This document shows positions 1 through 5,428 of a DNA stretch of 5,428 nt, piece after piece. Location: NCBI GenBank assembly GCA_002427505.1, contig DIRJ01000053.1:301-5728 (forward strand). Reading direction: 5' to 3'. The notes beneath the pieces were generated by a model. That model was not told where the DNA came from. It searched no databases and saw only the letters and a program-made list of their open reading frames with translations. The stretch's first letter is position 1. Each line of letters starts with the position of its first letter. The DNA comes from Mageeibacillus sp. UBA5439. Lineage in GTDB: Bacteria > Bacillota > Clostridia > Saccharofermentanales > DTU023. Position numbers and translations under genes: made by a program.

Positions 1-1
1 A

Positions 2-14
2 GGTGCCTGGCACC
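2..14. repeat. Short REP-like palindrome, complete copy
   Basis: GGTGCCTGGCACC is a perfect inverted repeat of 6-base arms around a single central base; as RNA a 5-bp stem with a 3-base loop is more realistic. It lies 9 bases past the stop of the leftward ACT-domain gene, and in that gene's sense it reads GGTGCCAGGCACC. A partial copy in the same transcript sense closes the other end of the window. No T-tract can be seen after the stem because the window ends one base later, so it cannot be called an intrinsic terminator. Its position beyond a gene end resembles REP-type dispersed repeats; that class assignment is inference. Confidence 0.6.
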
Positions 15-23
15 GCAAAAAGG

Positions 24-422
24 TCAATCCACTGTGTAGCCGGCGTCTCTGATGCGCTGCTCTGCCCAGGGCATGTCACTGACTTTCATCACCATGCCGG
101 CATTAGGTTCCTGGGTCTGGTAGGGGTACATGTATCTGATATCGATCGTGTCTCCTAAAAGATCCAGCAGTTCGGACAGGCTGCCCATACGGGCGGGAAT
201 ATAGACGACCATGACATCGGTCAGATGGGCCGAGAAGCCTCCGGCATCCAGAGCGGCAGCCCCCTTTTCCGGGTCATCTACCATCAGTCTGAGCATGCCA
301 TAGTCGGACGTTTCTGCCAGATTGAAGGACAAAATATTGATACCAGCTGACTTTAGCAGCGAGGCCACCTGTAGCATACGACCGCTGCGGTTCTCGAGAA
401 ATACGGATAATTGTTTTGCCAT
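24..422 (-). CDS. Tandem ACT-domain protein, probable amino-acid sensor
   Basis: This 132-residue soluble protein is made almost entirely of two ACT modules, at about residues 3-70 and 71-131. The first opens with LSVFLENRSGRMLQVASLL, the typical beta strand, Gly-containing turn and helix of an ACT fold, and continues through INILSFNLAET. The second begins VVYIPARMGSLSELLDLLG. There is no catalytic domain, signal peptide or membrane segment. ACT domains usually bind amino acids as dimers and regulate enzymes; small tandem-ACT proteins like this often sit beside phenylacetate-CoA ligase or indolepyruvate oxidoreductase genes. Here it follows the ligase gene by 34 bases on the same strand, so co-transcription is very likely. 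The ATG is supported by AAGGAG (429-434) six bases upstream. The ligand, perhaps an aromatic or branched-chain amino acid, and the regulatory target are inferred, not visible. Confidence 0.88.
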   Translation of the reverse strand: MAKQLSVFLENRSGRMLQVASLLKSAGINILSFNLAETSDYGMLRLMVDDPEKGAAALDAGGFSAHLTDVMVVYIPARMGSLSELLDLLGDTIDIRYMYPYQTQEPNAGMVMKVSDMPWAEQRIRDAGYTVD

Positions 423-456
423 AATTTACTCCTTGGATTTTCACCGGAAAAGCTGT

Positions 457-1758
457 TTAAAACAGCCGGCGCTTGTCTATGACCCGTTGTGCCTTACCGT
501 CGGAACGGTCTAATGTATTGGGCTCCACCAGTCTCACTGTAGGATGGAGACCGATGGCTTTTTGCAGTGTCTCACTGATACGGCGGGAGAGCTTCTCCAG
601 CGTACTGACTTCATCAGAAAACAGGTTTGCATCGATTTCAACGGCAATTTCGAAGGTATCGTAGTCCCTGACCCTATCAACCAGAATCTGATAGTGGGGG
701 CTGGTTTCGCTGATTTCAAGGAGAGCTGCTTCGATCTGTGAGGGGAAAACGTTGACTCCGCGGATGATCAGCATATCATCGGAACGTCCCCTGAAGCGGG
801 AGATACGGGCAGAAGTCCGGCCACAGGCGCAGACTTCATGCGTAATAGAGGTCAGGTCCTTGGTGCGGTAGCGGAGCAGGGGGATACCCTCCTTGGTCAG
901 TGTGGTGAGAACCAGCTCACCCACTTCTCCGTCGGGCAGCACTTCCAGTGTGTCCGGATCTATGATCTCTGCATAAAAGTGGTCGTCCATGACGTGGCTG
1001 CCCTGGTGCTGATCGCAGTCCTGAGCTACTCCCGGCCCCATAATCTCACTCAGACCGTAGATGTCAAAAAGCTCAATGCCCAATCCTTTTTCTATCTTTT
1101 GCCGCATTTCGACAGTCCACGGTTCCCCGCCGCAAATAGCCACCCGCAGCTTGAGCAGGTCCTGCAGCTGATTTTCTTTGATGTTCTCCATCACATGGGC
1201 CAGATAGGAGGGTGTACAGGCAATAGCAGTAGTTCCCAGATCAACCATGAAGTCCAGCTGCCGGCGCGTATTTCCTGCTGAGATGGGAATGACAGTAGCT
1301 CCCAGATTTTCAGCACCATAATGCAGACCAAGTCCCCCGGTAAACATGCCATAACCATAGGCCACCTGAACCTTGTCACCGATGCCGACACCGGCCATGG
1401 TCAGGCAGCGGGCAACACATTCCTGCCAGACTTCAATGTCACGGCGGGTATAGCCCACCACGGTAGCCTTGCCGGTGGTTCCGGAAGAAGCATGCAGGCG
1501 CACGATCTCCGACTCCGGGGCAGCGAAAAGGCCGAAGGGATAATTGTCACGCAGGTCGTCCTTGACTGTAAAAGGCAGGCGGCCGATATCATCAATGCCT
1601 GAAATATCACCGGGAGTAATGTCTAATTCCTGCAATCTATGACGATAAAAAGGTACATGATGATAAAGCCGGCTGACTAATTTGCGCAGACGCGCATCTT
1701 GCAGCTGGCGCCGGTCTGCAGCCGGCATGCATTCTTTACTTACGTTCCAAATAGCCAT
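457..1758 (-). CDS. paaK: Phenylacetate-CoA ligase (AMP-forming)
   Basis: A 433-residue cytoplasmic adenylate-forming enzyme that activates phenylacetate or a related aryl acid with ATP and joins it to coenzyme A. The family signatures are present in order: the phosphate-binding loop SSGTTGKAT (91-99), YGYGMFTGGLGLHYGAE (134-150), CGGEPW (209-214), the adenine-binding YGLSE (234-238), the GSHVMDDHFYAEIIDP block (253-268), YRTKDL (297-302), CACGR (310-314), the hinge region GRSDDMLIIRGVNVFPSQIE (324-343), and a C-terminal GKAQRVIDKR whose Lys422 matches the catalytic lysine. Length is normal for the family (about 430-440). The ATG has GGAG (1764-1767) five bases upstream. It leads a probable two-gene unit with the tandem ACT protein. 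In anaerobes such ligases often act on arylacetates made from aromatic amino acids; the exact substrate (phenylacetate, 4-hydroxyphenylacetate, indoleacetate) cannot be read from sequence. No indolepyruvate oxidoreductase genes are in view. Confidence 0.93.
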   Translation of the reverse strand: MAIWNVSKECMPAADRRQLQDARLRKLVSRLYHHVPFYRHRLQELDITPGDISGIDDIGRLPFTVKDDLRDNYPFGLFAAPESEIVRLHASSGTTGKATVVGYTRRDIEVWQECVARCLTMAGVGIGDKVQVAYGYGMFTGGLGLHYGAENLGATVIPISAGNTRRQLDFMVDLGTTAIACTPSYLAHVMENIKENQLQDLLKLRVAICGGEPWTVEMRQKIEKGLGIELFDIYGLSEIMGPGVAQDCDQHQGSHVMDDHFYAEIIDPDTLEVLPDGEVGELVLTTLTKEGIPLLRYRTKDLTSITHEVCACGRTSARISRFRGRSDDMLIIRGVNVFPSQIEAALLEISETSPHYQILVDRVRDYDTFEIAVEIDANLFSDEVSTLEKLSRRISETLQKAIGLHPTVRLVEPNTLDRSDGKAQRVIDKRRLF

Positions 1759-1789
1759 AATATCTCCGCCTGATTAAATAAACTTATGC

Positions 1790-1809
1790 GTATTTTTTTA
1801 TAAAAATAC
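1790..1809 (-). other. A/T hairpin in the leader of the ligase gene
   Basis: GTATTTTT (1790-1797) and AAAAATAC (1802-1809) form an exact 8-bp inverted repeat around a 4-base loop, 31 bases upstream of the ligase ATG. The stem is almost all A:T, so as RNA it would be weak, and it is not a terminator in form. It could be an operator-like site or simply AT-rich promoter DNA. Confidence 0.25.
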
Positions 1810-1842
1810 AGCTGATCAAGAACCATCATAACATTTGAATTC

Positions 1843-1871
1843 ATAATTGTGGGCACCCGGAAGTATAACAA
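1843..1871 (-). promoter_or_regulatory. Candidate sigma-70 promoter for the ligase-ACT unit
   Basis: Read leftwards, a -35-like TTGTTA (1866-1871) is followed after exactly 17 bases by a -10-like AATTAT (1843-1848); each matches consensus at four of six positions. It lies in the 149-base gap between the dioxygenase and ligase genes and would give a leader of roughly 75-80 bases. I see no terminator behind the dioxygenase gene in this gap, so read-through from that gene is also possible. The gap shows no recognisable riboswitch or T-box. Confidence 0.3.
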
Positions 1872-1907
1872 AACTTGTTCATCACACCTGATTATGCTCA
1901 GCCTATA

Positions 1908-2687
1908 TCACTCCCAGAGGTAGGATGTCATGGTCAGAGAACCCAGTTCGCCGGATTTATTGTAGACGCTGATTTGATCTGTTTCATCTGTTGCGCCAAG
2001 TGTATACAAGAGCGGATAAAAGTGATCCGGCGTCGGCACAGCCAGTCTGGCTGTACTGCCCAGGTCTTTGAATTGCAAAATCCTGCCGTGGTCTTTGTTC
2101 ATGATATTTTCATAGATATATTCATCAAATTCCAAGGCCCAGTCATAGGCCCGGTTTGCTTTGTTCCAGTCCACCATTCTCAGATTATGCACAACATTTC
2201 CGCTGCCGAAGATGAGGACACCCTGCTCGCGCAAGCTTCTCAAATCCCGGCCGATCCGGTAGTGGCTTTCCGGAGGGGCTGAGCCGTCAATGCTTATTTG
2301 AAATACCGGGACGTCCCTGTCGGGGTACATGTGGTGGAGGACTGACCAGGTCCCGTGGTCAAGGCCCCAGGAATTGTCATAGTTTGTGGCTGCGGAAATA
2401 AGATCCATCGCTGTCTGCGCTGTGCCGGGAGAGCCGGGAGCATCATAAATGATTTCGTAGAGTTCTTTCGGAAACCCGTACATATCGTATATTGTCTTAG
2501 GGAACTCTTCATTATTGATACGGCTGCCTTTGGTGTACCAGTGTGCAGAAAGTGCTAGTATCACCTTAGGTTTTCCAATCCTTTCAGCTATTTCCTTCCA
2601 GCTTCTGGTATAGTTGTTGTCTTCTATTGCATTCATCGGCGAACCGTGTCCAACAAATAAGACAGGCATCTTTGCCATCTGTTCCAT
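1908..2687 (-). CDS. ygiD: Extradiol dioxygenase, YgiD / 4,5-DOPA dioxygenase type
   Basis: A 259-residue soluble protein of the class III (LigB-like) extradiol dioxygenase superfamily, close in length and motifs to Escherichia coli YgiD, which opens the ring of DOPA between carbons 4 and 5. Diagnostic blocks in order are MPVLFVGHGSPMNAIEDNNY (7-26), LALSAHWYTKG (44-54), APGSP (83-87), GLDHGTWSVL (108-117), GSGNVVHNLR (161-170) and PTPDHFYPLLY (218-228). His14, His49 and His167 fit the expected metal ligands, with His111 and His222 as conserved active-site histidines. The first ATG is kept because an in-frame TAA lies eight codons upstream (2712-2714) with no other start between; AAAGGA sits about 12 bases before it, which is long, so Met4 or Met7 could be used. 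It is divergent from the MATE gene and on the same strand as the ligase. The physiological substrate is unknown; plant and bacterial relatives act on catechols and need iron or zinc. Confidence 0.87.
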   Translation of the reverse strand: MEQMAKMPVLFVGHGSPMNAIEDNNYTRSWKEIAERIGKPKVILALSAHWYTKGSRINNEEFPKTIYDMYGFPKELYEIIYDAPGSPGTAQTAMDLISAATNYDNSWGLDHGTWSVLHHMYPDRDVPVFQISIDGSAPPESHYRIGRDLRSLREQGVLIFGSGNVVHNLRMVDWNKANRAYDWALEFDEYIYENIMNKDHGRILQFKDLGSTARLAVPTPDHFYPLLYTLGATDETDQISVYNKSGELGSLTMTSYLWE

Positions 2688-2724
2688 CTTTTCCGCTATT
2701 CCTTTCTGTGTTTAAAGCAAGCCG

Positions 2725-2741
2725 TTTTTTGATCCAAAAAA
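2725..2741. repeat. T6/A6 palindrome in the divergent intergenic region
   Basis: TTTTTTG (2725-2731) and CAAAAAA (2735-2741) are exact reverse complements separated by ATC. The element lies 38 bases upstream of the dioxygenase start, between the two divergent genes. It might be an operator or a bent, A-tract spacer. As a hairpin it is too AT-rich and lacks the GC stem of an intrinsic terminator. Confidence 0.3.
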
Positions 2742-2786
2742 GAGTCTCATGCAGTGCCTCGAAATTAAACCGGAAATCACCTTCAC

Positions 2787-2815
2787 TTGACATGCTGCTT
2801 CCCATAGACCAACAT
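2787..2815 (+). promoter_or_regulatory. Candidate promoter for the MATE gene
   Basis: An exact consensus -35 box TTGACA (2787-2792) is followed at 17 bases by CAACAT (2810-2815), which matches the -10 consensus at only three positions. Its placement about 50 bases before the MATE start is sensible, but the poor -10 keeps confidence low. Confidence 0.3.
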
Positions 2816-2817
2816 AG

Positions 2818-2847
2818 ATTATTCCATTTAACTTAATTATCTGATAA
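2818..2847 (-). promoter_or_regulatory. Candidate promoter for the dioxygenase gene
   Basis: Read leftwards, TTATCA (2842-2847, four of six matches) is followed after 18 bases by AATAAT (2818-2823, five of six matches). It would give a leader of about 125 bases containing the T6/A6 palindrome. It overlaps the DNA just upstream of the MATE gene, so expression of the two divergent genes could be coupled. Confidence 0.3.
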
Positions 2848-2862
2848 AGGACACTATATTCC

Positions 2863-4257
2863 ATGCCAGCAGGAAATAACAGTTTTTTAGCTGAGAAGCC
2901 AATAAAGCAACTAATCTGGAAATTTGCCTTGCCGAGTATTGCCAGTCAGCTGGTCAATGCGGTTTACAATATTGTGGACCAGATTTTCGTCGGCTGGGGT
3001 ATCGGTGACCTGGGTATTGCCGCCATCACCATTGTTTTCCCTTTAGCTTCCCTTACAACTGCCTTCTCAGTTTTATTCGGTTCCGGAGCAGCTGCAAGAT
3101 TCAGCCTGCTCATGGGTGAAGGAAAAGAAGATGAGGCACGTGGCATCATCGGCAACGGCATCAGCTTCATGCTGCTGCTAGGTACTTTAATCGCACTGGT
3201 CTCGATGCTTTTTCTGCAACCCTTGCTAAGTTTCTTTGGCGCTACTGATTTAATCATGCCCTACGCTCAGCCATATGCCCTGATCATTTGTCTGGGAATT
3301 CCTTTTGGGATTTTTTCTGCAGGTGCTTCTTTCTATATTCGGGCAGATGGCAGTCCGGTCTATTCCAGTGCGGTTTTACTCTCGGGTGCCATATTTAACA
3401 TCATCTTTGATCCCATCTTCCTCTTTGTCTTCGACATGGGTATTGAGGGAATAGCCCTGGCCACCATACTCGGGCAAATCCTGTCCAGTCTGCTGGCAGC
3501 CTATTACCTGTTCCGTAAATTCAGAACATTCCGGCTCAGTAAAAGCGATTTTTTCCTGAAATTCCGGAATTTTAAAGCAATTTCCAGCCTCGGCATCTCT
3601 TCCTTCACCACTCACCTTCTGGCAACAATTGTCCAGATAGTGTCTGCCAACAGTCTGAAGCACTACGGAGCCGGCTCCAGGTATGGAAGTGAAATCGCAA
3701 TTGCCGCCTCCGGCGCTGTCAGCAAATCCATGATTGTCTTTATGTCCTGCATCATCGGTATCGCTCTGGGCTGCCAGCCGATTTACGGTTATAACTACGG
3801 CAGCAGGCGCTACGACCGGGTTAAGGAAACTTATCTGCTGGCCATCCGCTATGGCAGCACTGTAGCGGTTATCGCTTTTCTGGTCCTGCAGCTCTTTCCG
3901 CGTCCCATCCTGTCCTTGTTCGGTTCCAGCGATCCGCTCTTTTATGAATTCGGCAGCCGATACATCCGCATATTCCTGTTTATGACTTTTGTAAATGCCT
4001 TACAACCCACCACCGCTATTTTTTTCACTTCCCTGGGAAAAGCACATGTCGGTTTCTGGCTGGCCCTGCTGCGCCAGGGAGTACTTCTGCTGCCGCTCAT
4101 GCTGACCCTTCCGCATTTCCTGGGCATTGACGGTCTGCTGTTTGCGGGTCCCATTACCGACGGCATAGCCGCGATCGTCGTGATAATCCTGGGCCTGAGG
4201 CAGGTTCGCACATTAACAGAGCTGCAGGAGCAATCCGCATCAGCAGACACAGTTTAA
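2863..4257 (+). CDS. MATE-family multidrug/cation efflux protein
   Basis: A 464-residue inner-membrane antiporter of the multidrug and toxic compound extrusion family, which expels organic cations or drugs in exchange for Na+ or H+. Two homologous six-helix halves are apparent. The N-terminal half has PIKQLIWKFALPSIASQLVN (13-32), VDQIFVGWGIGDLGIAA (38-54), GSGAAARFSLLMGEGK (73-88), FYIRADGSP (157-165) and NIIFDPIFLF (179-188). The C-terminal half has GCQPIYGYNYGSRRYDRV (303-320) and GPITDGIAAIV (429-439). These patterns are closest to the MepA/DinF-like clostridial MATE group, and the length is normal. The ATG is preceded by AAAGGA (2846-2851) at a rather long 11-base spacing. The gene ends in two adjacent TAA stops. 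No terminator is evident after it. Substrate cannot be predicted; many genomes carry several such paralogues. Confidence 0.92.
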   Translation: MPAGNNSFLAEKPIKQLIWKFALPSIASQLVNAVYNIVDQIFVGWGIGDLGIAAITIVFPLASLTTAFSVLFGSGAAARFSLLMGEGKEDEARGIIGNGISFMLLLGTLIALVSMLFLQPLLSFFGATDLIMPYAQPYALIICLGIPFGIFSAGASFYIRADGSPVYSSAVLLSGAIFNIIFDPIFLFVFDMGIEGIALATILGQILSSLLAAYYLFRKFRTFRLSKSDFFLKFRNFKAISSLGISSFTTHLLATIVQIVSANSLKHYGAGSRYGSEIAIAASGAVSKSMIVFMSCIIGIALGCQPIYGYNYGSRRYDRVKETYLLAIRYGSTVAVIAFLVLQLFPRPILSLFGSSDPLFYEFGSRYIRIFLFMTFVNALQPTTAIFFTSLGKAHVGFWLALLRQGVLLLPLMLTLPHFLGIDGLLFAGPITDGIAAIVVIILGLRQVRTLTELQEQSASADTV

Positions 4258-4311
4258 TAAAAACACTCTGCACGCATAATTTCTCAGTTTAGCAGGCAGC
4301 AATCAGACTAT

Positions 4312-4340
4312 TTGAAGGAAATGCGCCTAACAAGTATACT
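4312..4340 (+). promoter_or_regulatory. Sigma-70-type promoter of the glycosyltransferase gene
   Basis: TTGAAG (4312-4317) and TATACT (4335-4340) are separated by exactly 17 bases, with four and five consensus matches. Transcription would begin near 4347, giving a leader of about 25 bases that contains the strong ribosome binding site AGAGGAG (4358-4364). This is the best promoter in the window and implies the glycosyltransferase is expressed independently of the MATE gene. Confidence 0.6.
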
Positions 4341-4371
4341 GTTCTGAGTAGCAGTCAAGAGGAGTTATGAA

Positions 4372-5400
4372 ATGTGTAAGGTTAGTATAATTGTTCCGAT
4401 TTATAATGAAGAAAACACCCTTGAAAGATGTCTCAACAGCCTCCATCAGCAAACATTCTCAGATTTTGAAGTTTTGCTGATCAATGACGGTTCCACGGAT
4501 GCCAGCCTGGATATTTGCGAAAAATACGAACAGCTTGATGAGCGATTCAAGATTTTTACTCAGGAGAATGCAGGACCCTCAGCAGCGCGCAATCTGGGCA
4601 TAGACCGCGCCGGCGGGGAGTTCGTTTATTTCGTAGATGCTGATGACCATATTGAGCACAATGCTATTGAAAAAATGTATGACGAAGCGGATTACCGGAA
4701 AGCTGATGTCACTATCTGTGGTTTTTATCGCATAACTGACAAAACAATAACCATACACGAATACCCCTACCCGCGCGGCCTGCATGAAGGTGCAGCCTGC
4801 CGGAAAATCGCCATCGACATGTTGGACAATATGACTCCGCCTTACTTACCCCCCTATGCATGGATCAGGATGATCAGAGCAGACCTGCTGAAAAAATATC
4901 ACTTGCGTTTTGCGGAGAAAGTTAAAAGAAACGAAGATTATCTCTTTGCGACAGAGTTGCATTTTCTTATAGACAGATTATTTATCATCGATGAACCCCT
5001 CTACAATTATATTGAGAGCGAAGATTCCATCACCATCAATTACGTTAAAGATTACTGGTCCATGGCCAAACATATCTATCATGAATTGCTGGATAAATTG
5101 CCGCGTGAGGCCGAAATTTTTGAAAAACTGGATCTCATGCTGATTAAACGCTCTGTGCTGGCTTTTAACAATGCCTGCAGAAATCAGGAGAAAGACAGCT
5201 TCAAAAATGAGATATCAGAAATCTCTAATGACGAAGAACTGCGTCAGGCGGTTAAAAATACACCCTTTAGTAAGGGCCTGAAAAAGGCCGGCGTCTATTT
5301 TCTGCTCATGCGCATGAAGCTCTACAGCATAATTAAATGGCATTATTCTCTGAAACACTGGATTAACAACAAAAAAGATCATAGCTACGAGAATTATTAG
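4372..5400 (+). CDS. Family 2 glycosyltransferase (GT-A fold)
   Basis: A 342-residue cytoplasmic or membrane-associated enzyme that transfers a sugar from a nucleotide-sugar donor, most likely during synthesis of a surface polysaccharide or glycolipid. The catalytic domain spans about residues 3-215: VSIIVPIYNEENTLERCLNS (4-23), the nucleotide-binding INDGSTD (37-43), ENAGPSAARNLGI (65-77), the metal-binding DADD (89-92), and an ED pair in KRNEDYLFATELH (185-197) that fits the catalytic base position. The remaining roughly 125 residues are a charged, mostly helical tail ending in a Lys/Arg- and aromatic-rich stretch (305-334) that could touch the membrane, with no clear transmembrane helix. 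The ATG is set by AGAGGAG seven bases upstream. It resembles capsule or exopolysaccharide GT2 enzymes of Bacillota, but no polysaccharide cluster partners are visible: it starts from its own promoter and the next gene lies outside the window. Donor and acceptor are unknown. Confidence 0.92.
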   Translation: MCKVSIIVPIYNEENTLERCLNSLHQQTFSDFEVLLINDGSTDASLDICEKYEQLDERFKIFTQENAGPSAARNLGIDRAGGEFVYFVDADDHIEHNAIEKMYDEADYRKADVTICGFYRITDKTITIHEYPYPRGLHEGAACRKIAIDMLDNMTPPYLPPYAWIRMIRADLLKKYHLRFAEKVKRNEDYLFATELHFLIDRLFIIDEPLYNYIESEDSITINYVKDYWSMAKHIYHELLDKLPREAEIFEKLDLMLIKRSVLAFNNACRNQEKDSFKNEISEISNDEELRQAVKNTPFSKGLKKAGVYFLLMRMKLYSIIKWHYSLKHWINNKKDHSYENY

Positions 5401-5418
5401 CGCCCCTGTGCATGGATT

Positions 5419-5428
5419 GGTGCCAGGC
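5419..5428. repeat. REP-like palindrome, copy truncated by the window end
   Basis: GGTGCCAGGC matches the first ten bases of the left-end palindrome read on its opposite strand. It begins 18 bases after the glycosyltransferase stop codon. Adding ACC would complete the same 13-base palindrome, but those bases are not in view. In the sense of the adjacent gene it has the same central base (A) as the left copy. Confidence 0.5.

Noticed and set aside
838..1281. 147-codon open frame antisense to the phenylacetate-CoA ligase gene
   Set aside because: It lies wholly inside the well-supported ligase gene on the other strand, has no recognisable domain, and is explained by codon bias of the real gene.
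1875..2282. 135-codon open frame antisense to the dioxygenase gene
   Set aside because: The opposite strand carries all the diagnostic dioxygenase motifs; this frame has none and no family resemblance.
2584..2805. 73-codon leftward open frame overlapping the start of the dioxygenase gene
   Set aside because: It covers the intergenic region and runs out of frame into the dioxygenase gene; no recognisable domain.
2964..3257. 97-codon frame antisense to the MATE gene, and similar ones at 3376-3663 and 3942-4250
   Set aside because: All are inside the MATE coding region, show low-complexity or cysteine-rich translations, and have no support beyond being open.
4338..4356. Imperfect ACTG...CAGT inverted repeat as a terminator of the MATE gene
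   Set aside because: The stem is only about four continuous base pairs, has no T-tract, and overlaps the -10 box of the next gene's promoter.
4367..4390. Seven-codon mini-ORF (ATG at 4367) overlapping the glycosyltransferase start, as a possible leader peptide
   Set aside because: Its ATG is only two bases after the AGGAG, too close for efficient initiation, and the seven codons show no attenuator pattern. The ATG at 4372 has the right spacing.
1..5428. CRISPR array, tRNA, rRNA, transposase, toxin-antitoxin or defence system
   Set aside because: No spaced direct repeats, cloverleaf-like sequences, or proteins of these families were seen; nearly all of the window is taken up by the five assigned genes.

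Overview
The window is a compact stretch of bacterial chromosome with five intact genes and no broken ones. The organism is most likely an anaerobic or fermentative member of the Bacillota (Clostridia or Negativicutes). This rests on family resemblance only: a phenylacetate-CoA ligase paired with a small ACT-domain protein, a clostridial-looking MATE transporter, AGGAG-type ribosome binding sites, and mid-range base composition by eye. No marker gene fixes the taxon.

Layout. The left half (24-2687) is transcribed leftwards. In transcription order it holds an extradiol dioxygenase of the YgiD/4,5-DOPA dioxygenase type (1908-2687), a 149-base gap, a phenylacetate-CoA ligase (457-1758), and 34 bases later a tandem ACT-domain protein (24-422). 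The right half (2863-5400) is transcribed rightwards: a 12-helix MATE-family efflux protein (2863-4257), a 114-base gap with a good sigma-70-type promoter, and a family 2 glycosyltransferase (4372-5400). The two halves meet at a divergent intergenic region (2688-2862) with weak candidate promoters in both directions.

How the genes may work together. The ligase and ACT protein look like one transcription unit. This pairing is common in anaerobes that handle aryl acids from aromatic amino acid breakdown: the ligase makes aryl-CoA thioesters and the ACT protein probably senses an amino acid. The dioxygenase upstream also belongs to a family acting on aromatic rings, so the leftward block could share an aromatic theme, but that is inference. 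The MATE transporter and glycosyltransferase show no clear link to it or to each other.

Both ends carry the same 13-base palindrome (GGTGCCAGGCACC), complete at the left and cut off at the right. Each copy lies just beyond the 3' end of the outward-facing gene and reads the same way relative to its transcript. This looks like a dispersed REP-like repeat and may also be why the sequence ends where it does. I found no tRNA, rRNA, CRISPR array, transposase or prophage gene, and no convincing new multi-gene system.
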